Position numbers and translations under genes: made by a program
Assembly (NCBI RefSeq): GCF_009755815.1
Contig: NZ_WRPK01000008.1
Coordinates: 1 to 64,000, forward strand
Length of the DNA: 64,000 bases
Reading direction: 5' to 3'
From: Flavisphingomonas formosensis
GTDB taxonomy: Bacteria > Pseudomonadota > Alphaproteobacteria > Sphingomonadales > Sphingomonadaceae
In this document: positions 35,567 to 43,733 of the stretch, one piece after another
Position numbering within the stretch: position 1 is the first letter of the stretch
Layout of the letters: each line of letters opens with the position of its first letter
Notes under the pieces: model-generated
The model's input: only the letters and a program-made list of their open reading frames with translations
Told to the model about the DNA's origin: nothing
The model's database searches: none

Positions 35567-35755
35567 TCAGCGGGTCTTGGCAGCCGCTGCCTTGGCATGA
35601 TGCGCGGCCTTGCCCGGAACCTGCTTGTGCACCTTGGTCGCTGCGCTTCGCTGGTGCTGCTTGCCGGTCGCCGCATTGGCCGGGGCGGCCGCGATCGAAA
35701 GCGCCGCAACTGCGCCCAATATCGTTGCCGGAATGACGTTTTTCGTGCGGAACAT
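35567..35755 (-). CDS. Small secreted basic Ala/Lys/His-rich protein
   Basis: The 62-residue protein starts at ATG 35755 (MFRTKNVIPATILG) after CAGGAGACAG, with a signal peptide ending near AAPANAA. The mature 35 residues are basic and low-complexity (QHQRSAATKVHKQVPGKAAHH, shortened here), like acid-shock or stress-induced periplasmic peptides. The role is unknown. It converges on the kinase gene and is divergent from the polysaccharide gene. Confidence 0.65.
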   Translation of the reverse strand: MFRTKNVIPATILGAVAALSIAAAPANAATGKQHQRSAATKVHKQVPGKAAHHAKAAAAKTR

Positions 35756-35840
35756 GTCTGTCTCCTGATTTCCGCGCCCGTTCATCGGGTGCGGAAATCA
35801 CAATAGAGCCGGGCATTTACGGCGGAGTGGCCCCAACATT

Positions 35841-35864
35841 GTCATTCCGTAACATTACGAATGA
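35841..35864. promoter_or_regulatory. Candidate operator with dyad symmetry
   Basis: CGTAA-CA-TTACG (35848-35859) is a perfect dyad, extended outward to TCATT/AATGA with one unpaired base. An ATGAC-N6-GTCAT pair lies just downstream. The site sits between the divergent secreted-peptide and polysaccharide genes. The adjacent OmpR-type regulator is a possible binder (inference). Confidence 0.4.
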
Positions 35865-36022
35865 CCATTCTGTCATGGACGGTGACAGGCTGCGCGGCTT
35901 TGCCCATGATGCCACCGGGACGGCACGGCTCGCCGGCAACCCGGATCGTTCGACCGGGCTTGCCTGAATGGCCGGAGCAAAGCAGGGAAGGCCGCGGGCA
36001 GGCCCAACAGGCTGGAGGGCGG

Positions 36023-39000
36023 GTGGAAGAACCGGTTTTCTACGATGCGTCGGGGCGGCGTAACCGCTGGACAATGCGCGGCTTCCTCGGGCTGCTGCTG
36101 CTCACCGTGCTCGCCGCCATCGCCTTCGCGGTCACCGTGGTCGAAGTGCCGGTGCCCCAGCCGCTCGCGCTCGCGATGGAACATCCGGTCCCCCGCCCGC
36201 TGGAGCAGCAGGTGCTGCATCTGCGCCATCGCGCGGCCCGCGGCCTCTCTGCCCTGCGCGACAATCTGGCATCCTGGCTGCCCCGCCACACCTCGCCCGC
36301 CGCACAGCAGGTGCGCCAGATCAAGGCTGCCTTCTATGTGCCCTGGGACGATGCGAGCCGCTCCTCGCTCTCGCGCCATATCGGCGAGATCGACTGGCTG
36401 ATCCCGAGCGTCATGTTCGTGACCGGCCCCGCCCACACCCTCACCATGGCGCCCGACCGCCGGCTCGACGCGCTGCTCGCCGCCACGCCGCATCGCCCGA
36501 AGCTGCTGCCCATGGTGCAGAATGCGGTGGAGGATCGCTGGGACGGCGCGGGCAGCGCCGCCCTGTTCCGCGACCGCGCAGCGCGCACCGCCTTCCTCGA
36601 CCGGCTCGAGCAATTGCTGCTCGCGCGCAAGGCGGATGGCGTGGTGTTCGATTTCGAGGAAATCCCCGCCGACGCGCTGCCCGCCTACATGCAGTTCCTG
36701 CGCGAGGCTCGGGCCCGCTTTGCTGCGCGCCAATGGCAGGTGGTCGTCACCGTGCCCGCCGACGATGACGACTGGAACCTGCGCGCATTCGCCCGCGTCG
36801 CCGACAAGATCGTGCTGATGGCCTATGACGAGCATTCGCCGGAAGGCGATGCCGGGCCGATCGCGAGCCAGGGCTGGTTCGTCAAGCAGCTCGGCAAGGC
36901 GCTCGCCCGCGTGCCCCGCGAAAAGCTGATCGTGGCGATCGGCAACTATGCCTATGACTGGACGGCATCTGGCCAGGCCACGTCGCTGGCGGTCGAGGAA
37001 GCGTGGCTGAACGCGCACGACAGCGAGGCGCCGATCCAGTTCGACCGGCAGAGCGGCAACCCCTCCTTCGGCTATGAGGATGGCGGCGCCACGCACAGCG
37101 TGTGGATGCTCGACGCCGCCACTGCCTGGAACCAGCTGCGCGTCGCCGATCTGAACGGCGTCGCCGGCGTCGCGCTGTGGCGGCTCGGCACGGAGGATGC
37201 CGGCTTCTGGCCTGCCCTCGCCGCCTTCGAGAGCGGTCATATCCCGGATCTGCGTACCTTGCACGCGGTCGGCAACGTCGATGTCGAGGGCAATGGTGAG
37301 ATATTGCGGATCGAGGACGTGCCCGCGCCCGGCCAGCGCCAGCTCTTCCGCGACGCCCGCAACCTCATCGTCCTGGAACGCTATGTGCAGCTTCCGACGC
37401 CCTTCGTGGTGCGCCGCACCGGATACAAGCCCGGCTTCGTCGCGCTGAGCTTCGACGATGGACCGAGCGCGGAATGGACGCCCAAGATCCTCGACGTCCT
37501 CAAATCCCGCGGCGTGCCCGGCACCTTCTTCCTGATCGGCGAGAATGCGATGGCGCATCCGTTGCTGGTCAAGCGGATCGTCGCGCAGGGCAGCGAGCTG
37601 GGCAACCATACCTTCACCCATCCCAATCTCGCCAAGGTCTCGCCCGAAGGCACGCGGATCGAGCTCAACGCGACGCAGCGCGTGGTGGAGGCCTATACCG
37701 GCCGCTCGCTGCGGCTGTTCCGCGCGCCCTATTTCGGCGACGCCGAACCCACCACCGCGGACGAGCTGATCCCGGCGCTGACTGCACAGCAGGCCGGCTA
37801 CACCAATGTCGGGCTGCACGTCGATCCGAACGACTGGCAGCGGCCGGGCACCGATGCGATCGTCAACCAGGTGATCGCGCAGGTCGAGGACGGATCGGAC
37901 GACCGCTCGGCGCAGATCATCCTGCTCCATGACGGCGGAGGCGATCGGTCGCAGACCGTGGCCGCCCTGCCCCGCATCATCGATGCGTTGCGCGCCAAGG
38001 GCTATCGCTTCGTGCCGGTATCCGAACTGGCAGGGCTCGCGCCGGGCCAGGTGATGCCGCCGGTCTCGGGCGTCGACCTGCTCTCGGTGCGTGCCGATAT
38101 CGGCATGTTCCTGGTGCTCGCCGCCCTCGGCTATGCACTCAAATGGATGTTCTTCCTCGCCATCGCACTCGGCGTGGCGCGCGCGGTGATCCTCGCGGCG
38201 CTGGCGCTCAACAGTGCCCGGCGGCGCAACCGGCCGGTGCCGCCGGCGATCGATCCCGAACTCTTCGTCTCGGTGTTGATTCCCGCCTTCAACGAGGCAC
38301 GCGTGATCGAGGCCTCGGTGCGCCGGGTGCTGGCCAGCACGAACACGCAGGTGGAAGTGATCGTCATCGACGACGGCTCCACCGACGAGACCAGCGCGAT
38401 CGTGCGCGCCGCCTTCTCGCAGGACGATCGCGTGCAATTGCTCACGCTGCAGAATGGGGGCAAGGCGCGCGCGCTCAATCGCGGGCTCGCCCTGGCCAAG
38501 GGCGGGATCATCATCGCGCTGGATGCGGACACCCAGTTCGAGGAGGAGACCATCGCCCGCCTCGCCCGCTGGTTCGCCGATCCGCGCATTGGCGCGGTCG
38601 CCGGCAACGCCAAGGTCGGCAACCGGATCAACCTCGTCACCCGCTGGCAGGCGGTGGAATATGTCACCGCCCAGAATCTGGAACGGCGCGCGCTATCTCG
38701 TTTCGATGCGATCATGGTCGTGCCCGGCGCGGTCGGCGCCTGGCGCAAGGCCGCGCTCGACGAGGTCGGCGGCTACCCCGCCGATACGCTGGCGGAGGAC
38801 CAGGATCTCACCATCGCCATCCAGCGGCGCGGCTGGGAGATCGCCTATGACGTCGACGCCGTCGCCTGGACGGAGGCGCCGGAAAGTTTCCGCGCGCTCG
38901 CCAAGCAGCGCTTCCGCTGGGCCTATGGTACGCTGCAATGCCTGTGGAAGCATCGCGGCATCCTGCGCCTGCGCCGCCCGGCCGGCCTCGCCTATGTCGG

Positions 39001-39376
39001 CATTCCCCAGGCCTGGATATTCCAGATCGGCTTTGCGCTGATCTCCCCGCTGATCGATCTCGCGCTGGTCGTCAGCATGATATCGACGGCGATCAACGTC
39101 GCGCAGCATGGTTGGGCGCAGACGCAGAGCGACGTGCTGCGCATGGCGGCCTACTGGATCGTCTTCACCGCGGTCGACATCCTCTGCGGCTGGGTCGCCT
39201 ATCGGCTGGAGCGGCGCGAGAAACGCTATCCCTTCGTCCTGCTCGTCGCCCAGCGCTTCGTCTACCGCCAGCTCATGTACGGGGTCGTGATCCGCGCTGT
39301 CGCCAATGCGCTGCGCGGCCTGTGGGTGGGCTGGGGCAAGCTGGAACGCAGCGGACGCGTCGATGCGCGCAGCTGA
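36023..39376 (+). CDS. Three-domain membrane protein: GH18-like, polysaccharide deacetylase and GT2
   Basis: The product is 1117 residues from GTG 36023, preceded by GGAGGG; an ATG at 35861 would add 54 residues with no domain. After a signal anchor (near residue 25), residues about 110-430 are GH18-like with catalytic-type DGVVFDFEE. Residues 465-660 are a NodB deacetylase (SFDDGPS, HTFTHPN). Residues 745-980 are a processive GT2 (IPAFNEA, DDGST, DADT, EDQD, QRFRW), followed by several membrane helices. It likely makes, deacetylates and trims a hexosamine-type exopolysaccharide. Such fusions exist in other proteobacteria; the polymer is unknown. Confidence 0.9.
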   Translation: MEEPVFYDASGRRNRWTMRGFLGLLLLTVLAAIAFAVTVVEVPVPQPLALAMEHPVPRPLEQQVLHLRHRAARGLSALRDNLASWLPRHTSPAAQQVRQIKAAFYVPWDDASRSSLSRHIGEIDWLIPSVMFVTGPAHTLTMAPDRRLDALLAATPHRPKLLPMVQNAVEDRWDGAGSAALFRDRAARTAFLDRLEQLLLARKADGVVFDFEEIPADALPAYMQFLREARARFAARQWQVVVTVPADDDDWNLRAFARVADKIVLMAYDEHSPEGDAGPIASQGWFVKQLGKALARVPREKLIVAIGNYAYDWTASGQATSLAVEEAWLNAHDSEAPIQFDRQSGNPSFGYEDGGATHSVWMLDAATAWNQLRVADLNGVAGVALWRLGTEDAGFWPALAAFESGHIPDLRTLHAVGNVDVEGNGEILRIEDVPAPGQRQLFRDARNLIVLERYVQLPTPFVVRRTGYKPGFVALSFDDGPSAEWTPKILDVLKSRGVPGTFFLIGENAMAHPLLVKRIVAQGSELGNHTFTHPNLAKVSPEGTRIELNATQRVVEAYTGRSLRLFRAPYFGDAEPTTADELIPALTAQQAGYTNVGLHVDPNDWQRPGTDAIVNQVIAQVEDGSDDRSAQIILLHDGGGDRSQTVAALPRIIDALRAKGYRFVPVSELAGLAPGQVMPPVSGVDLLSVRADIGMFLVLAALGYALKWMFFLAIALGVARAVILAALALNSARRRNRPVPPAIDPELFVSVLIPAFNEARVIEASVRRVLASTNTQVEVIVIDDGSTDETSAIVRAAFSQDDRVQLLTLQNGGKARALNRGLALAKGGIIIALDADTQFEEETIARLARWFADPRIGAVAGNAKVGNRINLVTRWQAVEYVTAQNLERRALSRFDAIMVVPGAVGAWRKAALDEVGGYPADTLAEDQDLTIAIQRRGWEIAYDVDAVAWTEAPESFRALAKQRFRWAYGTLQCLWKHRGILRLRRPAGLAYVGIPQAWIFQIGFALISPLIDLALVVSMISTAINVAQHGWAQTQSDVLRMAAYWIVFTAVDILCGWVAYRLERREKRYPFVLLVAQRFVYRQLMYGVVIRAVANALRGLWVGWGKLERSGRVDARS

Positions 39377-39479
39377 GCCAGGCAGTCACGCGCGAACGGG
39401 TCCCGCTCCGCTGGGGAATCATCGACTTCCCGAAGGGTAGCGTCCCGTCACCGCGAGTCGGCGCGCGCAGACGCGCAGA

Positions 39480-40175
39480 TCAGCTCACCGAGGCCTGCCG
39501 CGGCGCCTGATTGCGCGGCGGCGCGATGAGATCGTCGATCATGTCGTTCCACAAGGCATAGCCCTGCGCGTTCATGTGCAGTCCGTCGGGCCGGAAATAG
39601 CTGGCGTTGGGAGTGCCTGCGGGCGTCAGCAGCACGCTGCCGACATCGACATATTGGAAGCCGATCGTCCCGGCGCTCGCCCGGATCGCCATGTTGGCCT
39701 CGCTCATCTTGGGCCACAGTGTCCAGCGTGCCGGGCTCGGCTTCATCGACAGATAGAGCAGCCGCGACTGCGGCAGATCCGCCTTCAGCCGGCGCAGCAG
39801 CGCCAGAACGTCCGCAGTCACCGCTTCGGGCCTGCGGCCTTCGGCAATGTCGTTCTCACCGACATAGACCACCACCGTAGCCGGATGCTCGCCGGCAACG
39901 ACGTCGCCATAATAATGCAGCACGTCCGGCGTGGTCGCGCCACCGAAGCCGTGGTTCATCGCCGCGACGCCGGGAAAGCTGTGCGGCAGATCCCAGAAGC
40001 GGATGCTGGAGCTGCCGATGAACAGCGTCGTCGCATCGCTCGCTGCCTGGCGGTCACGCGCGGCGAACGCCTGTACCTCTGTCGCGAAACGCGCAAAATG
40101 GTCGGGTGCCGGATCGGCGGCCTGCGCCGTTCCAGCAAGTCCCAGCGACACAAAGAAAATTCCCAAACGCCCCAT
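39480..40175 (-). CDS. Secreted SGNH/GDSL-family hydrolase
   Basis: The 231-residue protein starts at ATG 40175 with signal peptide MGRLGIFFVSLGLAGTAQA. The SGNH blocks are LFIGSSSIRFW (Ser nucleophile; the usual GDS is GSS), GFGGAT, VGEND and DGLHMNAQGY with the DxxH pair. It is a periplasmic or exported esterase, perhaps removing acetyl groups from a polysaccharide. It converges on the three-domain polysaccharide gene, which supports but does not prove that role. Confidence 0.88.
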   Translation of the reverse strand: MGRLGIFFVSLGLAGTAQAADPAPDHFARFATEVQAFAARDRQAASDATTLFIGSSSIRFWDLPHSFPGVAAMNHGFGGATTPDVLHYYGDVVAGEHPATVVVYVGENDIAEGRRPEAVTADVLALLRRLKADLPQSRLLYLSMKPSPARWTLWPKMSEANMAIRASAGTIGFQYVDVGSVLLTPAGTPNASYFRPDGLHMNAQGYALWNDMIDDLIAPPRNQAPRQASVS

Positions 40176-40230
40176 GGACCATGCCCAACCGCGTCGATGA
40201 TGCCATTGTAATCTATCACAGCCCGTGGGT

Positions 40231-40257
40231 GAACCCGGATTCACGAAAACCGGGTTC
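40231..40257 (-). terminator. Terminator-like hairpin after the MDR oxidoreductase gene
   Basis: GAACCCGG and CCGGGTTC form a perfect 8-bp stem with an 11-base loop, 6 bases beyond the minus-strand stop at 40264. It also lies upstream of the SGNH gene. There is no T run. Confidence 0.4.
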
Positions 40258-40263
40258 GGTGGC

Positions 40264-41394
40264 TCAACTCCGCTCCGCCCGGCTGTCATCCGGCGCCACC
40301 TGGACGAGGATCTTGCCGCCGCTGCTCCGCCCGGACAGACAATCGGCCAGTGCCCGCGGCGCGCTTTCCAGTCCCTCATAGACGAGTTGGCGGTAGTGGA
40401 TCCTCCCCTCCCGCCACAGCCGCGCGATCTCGCTGCGGAAGGCCGGGTAATCGTCGTCATAATCGAGCACGACGAACCCCTCGATGCGCAGCCGCTTGCC
40501 GAGGATGATCCCGGTCGGCAGCTGCGTATCCCCGCCGCCGCAATAGGAGGCGGCCATGCCGCACACGATCAGCCGGCCGAACGGTTTCAGCCGATCGAAT
40601 ATCGGCCGCTGCACCGCGCCGCCGACATTGTCGAAATAAATGTCCACGCCGGCCGGGCAAAGCCGGTCGAGCGCTGCGCCGACATCCTCGCCCATCCGGT
40701 CGATGCAAGCATCCGCGCCCAGTTCCCGGGTCACGAACGCGCATTTGTCCGCGCCGCTGGCGATACCGACGACATGCAGTCCATCGGCCTTCGCCAGCTG
40801 CACGACCAGCATGCCGACCGATCCCGCCGCGGCCGAGACGAGTATCGTCTCGCCCGGCCGGGCGTTGCAGATGCGCCTATAGCCGACCCAGCCGGTGAAG
40901 GCGGACCGCCCGATCAGGCCGAGGTCCGCCTCAATCGGCAGTTCCGCGGGATCCAGCCGGATCGCGCTCGCCCCGTCGATGGCCTCATAATCCTGCCAGT
41001 ATCGGCCGCCGAACGCGTAATCGCCCACGCGAAAATCAGGATGACGCGAGGCGATCACGCGCCCCACCGTACCGCCGGCGAATTTGGAATCGGACGGCAC
41101 CATGCCCGCGCGCATCGCCTCGCCGACGCGAATGCGCGAGGGATTGGGCACGGCATCCGCCGAGGCATCGACGCGCCCCGCGCTCGAATCCTGCGCGACA
41201 TCCGGTCGTTCCCCGGCATAGGGCATCAGCGGCCGGACGCCGGGGGCGATGCTGATATAGATGGTCCTGACCAGCGCCTGCCCCTCGCCGGGCTCCGGCA
41301 CCGGCTCGACCCGGATCTCGAAATCATCAGGCCCAGGAAGCCCGTCGATCGGCCGGGCGATGCGTACCACCCGGTTCTGCAGCCCCGCCGCCAT
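40264..41394 (-). CDS. NADP-dependent MDR oxidoreductase (leukotriene B4 dehydrogenase / curA type)
   Basis: The 376-residue protein starts at ATG 41394 (MAAGLQNRVVRIARP) after GGAGAGAGGG. It lacks zinc ligands. It has the family opening RTIYISIAPGVRPLM, FTGWVGYRRI, the cofactor motif SAAAGSVGMLVVQLAK, and VDIYFDNVGG. These enzymes reduce the double bond of alpha,beta-unsaturated ketones. It is monocistronic here and its substrate is unknown. Confidence 0.9.
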   Translation of the reverse strand: MAAGLQNRVVRIARPIDGLPGPDDFEIRVEPVPEPGEGQALVRTIYISIAPGVRPLMPYAGERPDVAQDSSAGRVDASADAVPNPSRIRVGEAMRAGMVPSDSKFAGGTVGRVIASRHPDFRVGDYAFGGRYWQDYEAIDGASAIRLDPAELPIEADLGLIGRSAFTGWVGYRRICNARPGETILVSAAAGSVGMLVVQLAKADGLHVVGIASGADKCAFVTRELGADACIDRMGEDVGAALDRLCPAGVDIYFDNVGGAVQRPIFDRLKPFGRLIVCGMAASYCGGGDTQLPTGIILGKRLRIEGFVVLDYDDDYPAFRSEIARLWREGRIHYRQLVYEGLESAPRALADCLSGRSSGGKILVQVAPDDSRAERS

Positions 41395-41593
41395 CGCCCT
41401 CTCTCCTGCTCCGCGCGGCCCTTGCCGCTTCGCCGAGCTGTCGGACGGAGGCGCCGGACGGTCAATCGCGGACGTCATCGCGCGCCACACCCGATGACGC
41501 GATGCGGCCAAAAAGCGCGGCGATCCTCAAAATTTTGTAACCGCGGCCGGCCATTGCCGCCGACGGGCACAGCCTGTAGGGCGCGAAACGCTC

Positions 41594-42379
41594 ATGGCTT
41601 CGGTCTTTTTTCGGGATTCTTCCTATCAGGGTCGTGCGTCGCTCCGTCGTCGCGCCATGGCCTTTCTCGTCGCTGCGGCCGCGAACATCCTGCTCGTATT
41701 GATGCTGCTTCGTCTGGCTTCCGGCCCCCCCGCCCCACCGCCGCCGCGCAATCCCGTGCTGGTCGATCTGCTGCCCGAACCGACTACCACGCCGACGGCC
41801 GACAAGCAGGCGACGCGCCAGAAAAAGGCCGGACGCAAGACGCCGGAACATCCGCCGACGCCCACCGCCCCAAGCGCCGAAACCAAAGCCCAGCCGCCCG
41901 CAGCGCTGGCCGGCCCGCTGAAGATGGTCATCGTGACTCCCGACGTGTTCCGCGCCTCAGACATCTCCAAGCTGCCCCAACACCCGGCCAACCAATCGCA
42001 GAGCGCCAGCGACAGCGACAGCGCCGATGCTGGCTCCGCCGGCGACAGCACCACCGACGGACCCGGCACCGGCCCGCATGGCGAGCCGCTGTACAATGCC
42101 GAATGGTTCCGCGAACCCACCGATGCCGAACTGTCCTTCTATCTGCACTCCCGCCCGCCTGACGGCGGCTGGGCGCTGATCGCTTGCCGCACGGCCGCAC
42201 GCTACCATGTCGAGGATTGCATCGAGATCGGAGATTCCCCGCCGGGCTCCGGCCTTGCCCGGTCGATGCGTCAAGCCGCCTGGCAGTTCCTCGTCCGCCC
42301 CCCGCGCGTCGGCGGCCGCTCGCTGGTCGGCGCATGGGTCCGCATCCGCATCGATTTCACCCAGGCCGCGCAGCGGTGA
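41594..42379 (+). CDS. TonB-like membrane-anchored proline-rich protein
   Basis: The 261-residue protein has one N-terminal membrane helix (MAFLVAAAANILLVLMLL), a Pro-rich periplasmic linker (PPAPPPPRNPVLVDLLPEP) and low-complexity Ser/Asp/Gly sequence. A C-terminal domain of about 90 residues ends RSLVGAWVRIRIDF, like the C-terminal strand of TonB-type proteins. It may be an energy transducer or a periplasm-spanning scaffold; exbB/exbD are not here. It precedes the RND operon by 157 bases. Confidence 0.6.
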   Translation: MASVFFRDSSYQGRASLRRRAMAFLVAAAANILLVLMLLRLASGPPAPPPPRNPVLVDLLPEPTTTPTADKQATRQKKAGRKTPEHPPTPTAPSAETKAQPPAALAGPLKMVIVTPDVFRASDISKLPQHPANQSQSASDSDSADAGSAGDSTTDGPGTGPHGEPLYNAEWFREPTDAELSFYLHSRPPDGGWALIACRTAARYHVEDCIEIGDSPPGSGLARSMRQAAWQFLVRPPRVGGRSLVGAWVRIRIDFTQAAQR

Positions 42380-42536
42380 CGGGGATACAGATGACACCAA
42401 TTCGCCTTATCCACCAATGGGGAACCGCTTCTGGATCCGGACGTTGCGGGCGAAGGTCTGGGCATCTAGACATCATCCGTCACACAAACGGGGGCGCGGC
42501 AACGACGCGTGCCGGCGATTGTCGCGAGGCTTTTTA

Positions 42537-43730
42537 ATGGGTTCCGTCCGCGCGGCGAGTCCGCTCTGGTTTCTGTCGGGCTTGTCGCTCCTGCTCGCAT
42601 CCTGTGGACCGAACGAGAAGAAGAGGGACACGACGCCGCCCGAAGCCGGCTTCGTGGTGCTCAAGGCCGAGACCGTGCCGATCTATGTCGAGCTCTCCGG
42701 GCGCACCGCTGCCTATGAGACGTCGGAAGTGCGGCCACAGGTCTCGGGCCTGATTCAAGCGCGACTGTTCACCGAGGGCAGCATCGTCAAGGCGGGTCAG
42801 ACGCTCTACCGGATCGATCCGAGCCTCTATAAGGCCGCGGTCGATCAGGCCGATGCCAATCTCGCCAGCGCGCTGGCGAATCGGGAATCGACCCAGGCCA
42901 AGGCCGATCGCTACCGTCCGCTCGCCCAGATCGAGGCTGTGTCCAAGCAGGATTATACCGATGCCGCGGCGGCGGCGAAGCAGGCAGTGGCGAGCGTCGC
43001 GCAGAACCGCGCGACGCTGGAGACGGCGCGGATCAACCTGCGCTTCACCCGCGTGCCCGCGCCGATCACGGGGCGCATCGGCCGCTCGCTGTTCACCACC
43101 GGCGCGCTCGTCACCGCGAACCAGGCCGATCCGCTGACCACGATCCAACGGCTGGATCCGATATATGTCGACATCCAGCAGTCGAGCGCGGAGCTGCTGG
43201 CACTGCGGCGCTCGCTCGCCTCGGGCGGCGTCGTGCCGTCGGCCGCAACCGTGAAGCTCACGCTGGAGGACGGCAGCACCTATCCGCTCGCCGGAACGGT
43301 CGAATTTGCCGAAGCGATGGTGGATCCGAACACCGGCTCGGTCACGCTGCGCGCCCGTTTCCCCAATCCATCGGGCTTGCTGCTGCCAGGCATGTATGTC
43401 CGCGCTCGGCTCAGCCAGGCCACCAGCCGGAGCGCCATCCTGGTGCCGCAGCGGGGCCTGTCGCGCGATGCGAAGGGCAATGCCACGGTGATGGTGGTCG
43501 GCGCCGGAAACAAGGCCGAGCTCCGCACCGTCACCGCCGGCCAGACGGTCGGCGACGCATGGCTCGTCACCTCCGGGCTCAATCCGGGCGACAAGGTGAT
43601 CGTCGAAGGGCTCGGCAAGGTCCGCGCCGGTCAGGCGATCCGCCCGGTGCCCGCAGGATCGCCGCCGCAGACGACGCCGCCCGCGGGCGGCGGAAGCGGC
43701 GGGTCCGGTCAGCCGGCAAGCCGCAGCTAG
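42537..43730 (+). CDS. RND efflux periplasmic adaptor (membrane fusion protein)
   Basis: The 397-residue lipoprotein starts at ATG 42537, with lipobox LLLASCGP. VSGLIQARLFTEGSIVKAGQTLYRIDP is the lipoyl half, followed by an alpha-hairpin (ALANRESTQAKADRY...) and APITGRIGRSLFTTGALV, the second lipoyl half. It links the inner-membrane pump to the outer-membrane channel. The pump gene begins 3 bases downstream. The upstream frame from 42207 overlaps the TonB-like gene and was not used. Confidence 0.94.
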   Translation: MGSVRAASPLWFLSGLSLLLASCGPNEKKRDTTPPEAGFVVLKAETVPIYVELSGRTAAYETSEVRPQVSGLIQARLFTEGSIVKAGQTLYRIDPSLYKAAVDQADANLASALANRESTQAKADRYRPLAQIEAVSKQDYTDAAAAAKQAVASVAQNRATLETARINLRFTRVPAPITGRIGRSLFTTGALVTANQADPLTTIQRLDPIYVDIQQSSAELLALRRSLASGGVVPSAATVKLTLEDGSTYPLAGTVEFAEAMVDPNTGSVTLRARFPNPSGLLLPGMYVRARLSQATSRSAILVPQRGLSRDAKGNATVMVVGAGNKAELRTVTAGQTVGDAWLVTSGLNPGDKVIVEGLGKVRAGQAIRPVPAGSPPQTTPPAGGGSGGSGQPASRS

Positions 43731-43733
43731 GCG

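Noticed and set aside
35841-35880. Pho box
   Set aside because: The GTCAT elements do not follow the 7 plus 4 base direct-repeat spacing of PhoB sites.
35873-38437. A 854-residue minus-strand frame opposite the polysaccharide gene
   Set aside because: The plus strand has recognisable catalytic domains throughout, and the antisense product has no motif.
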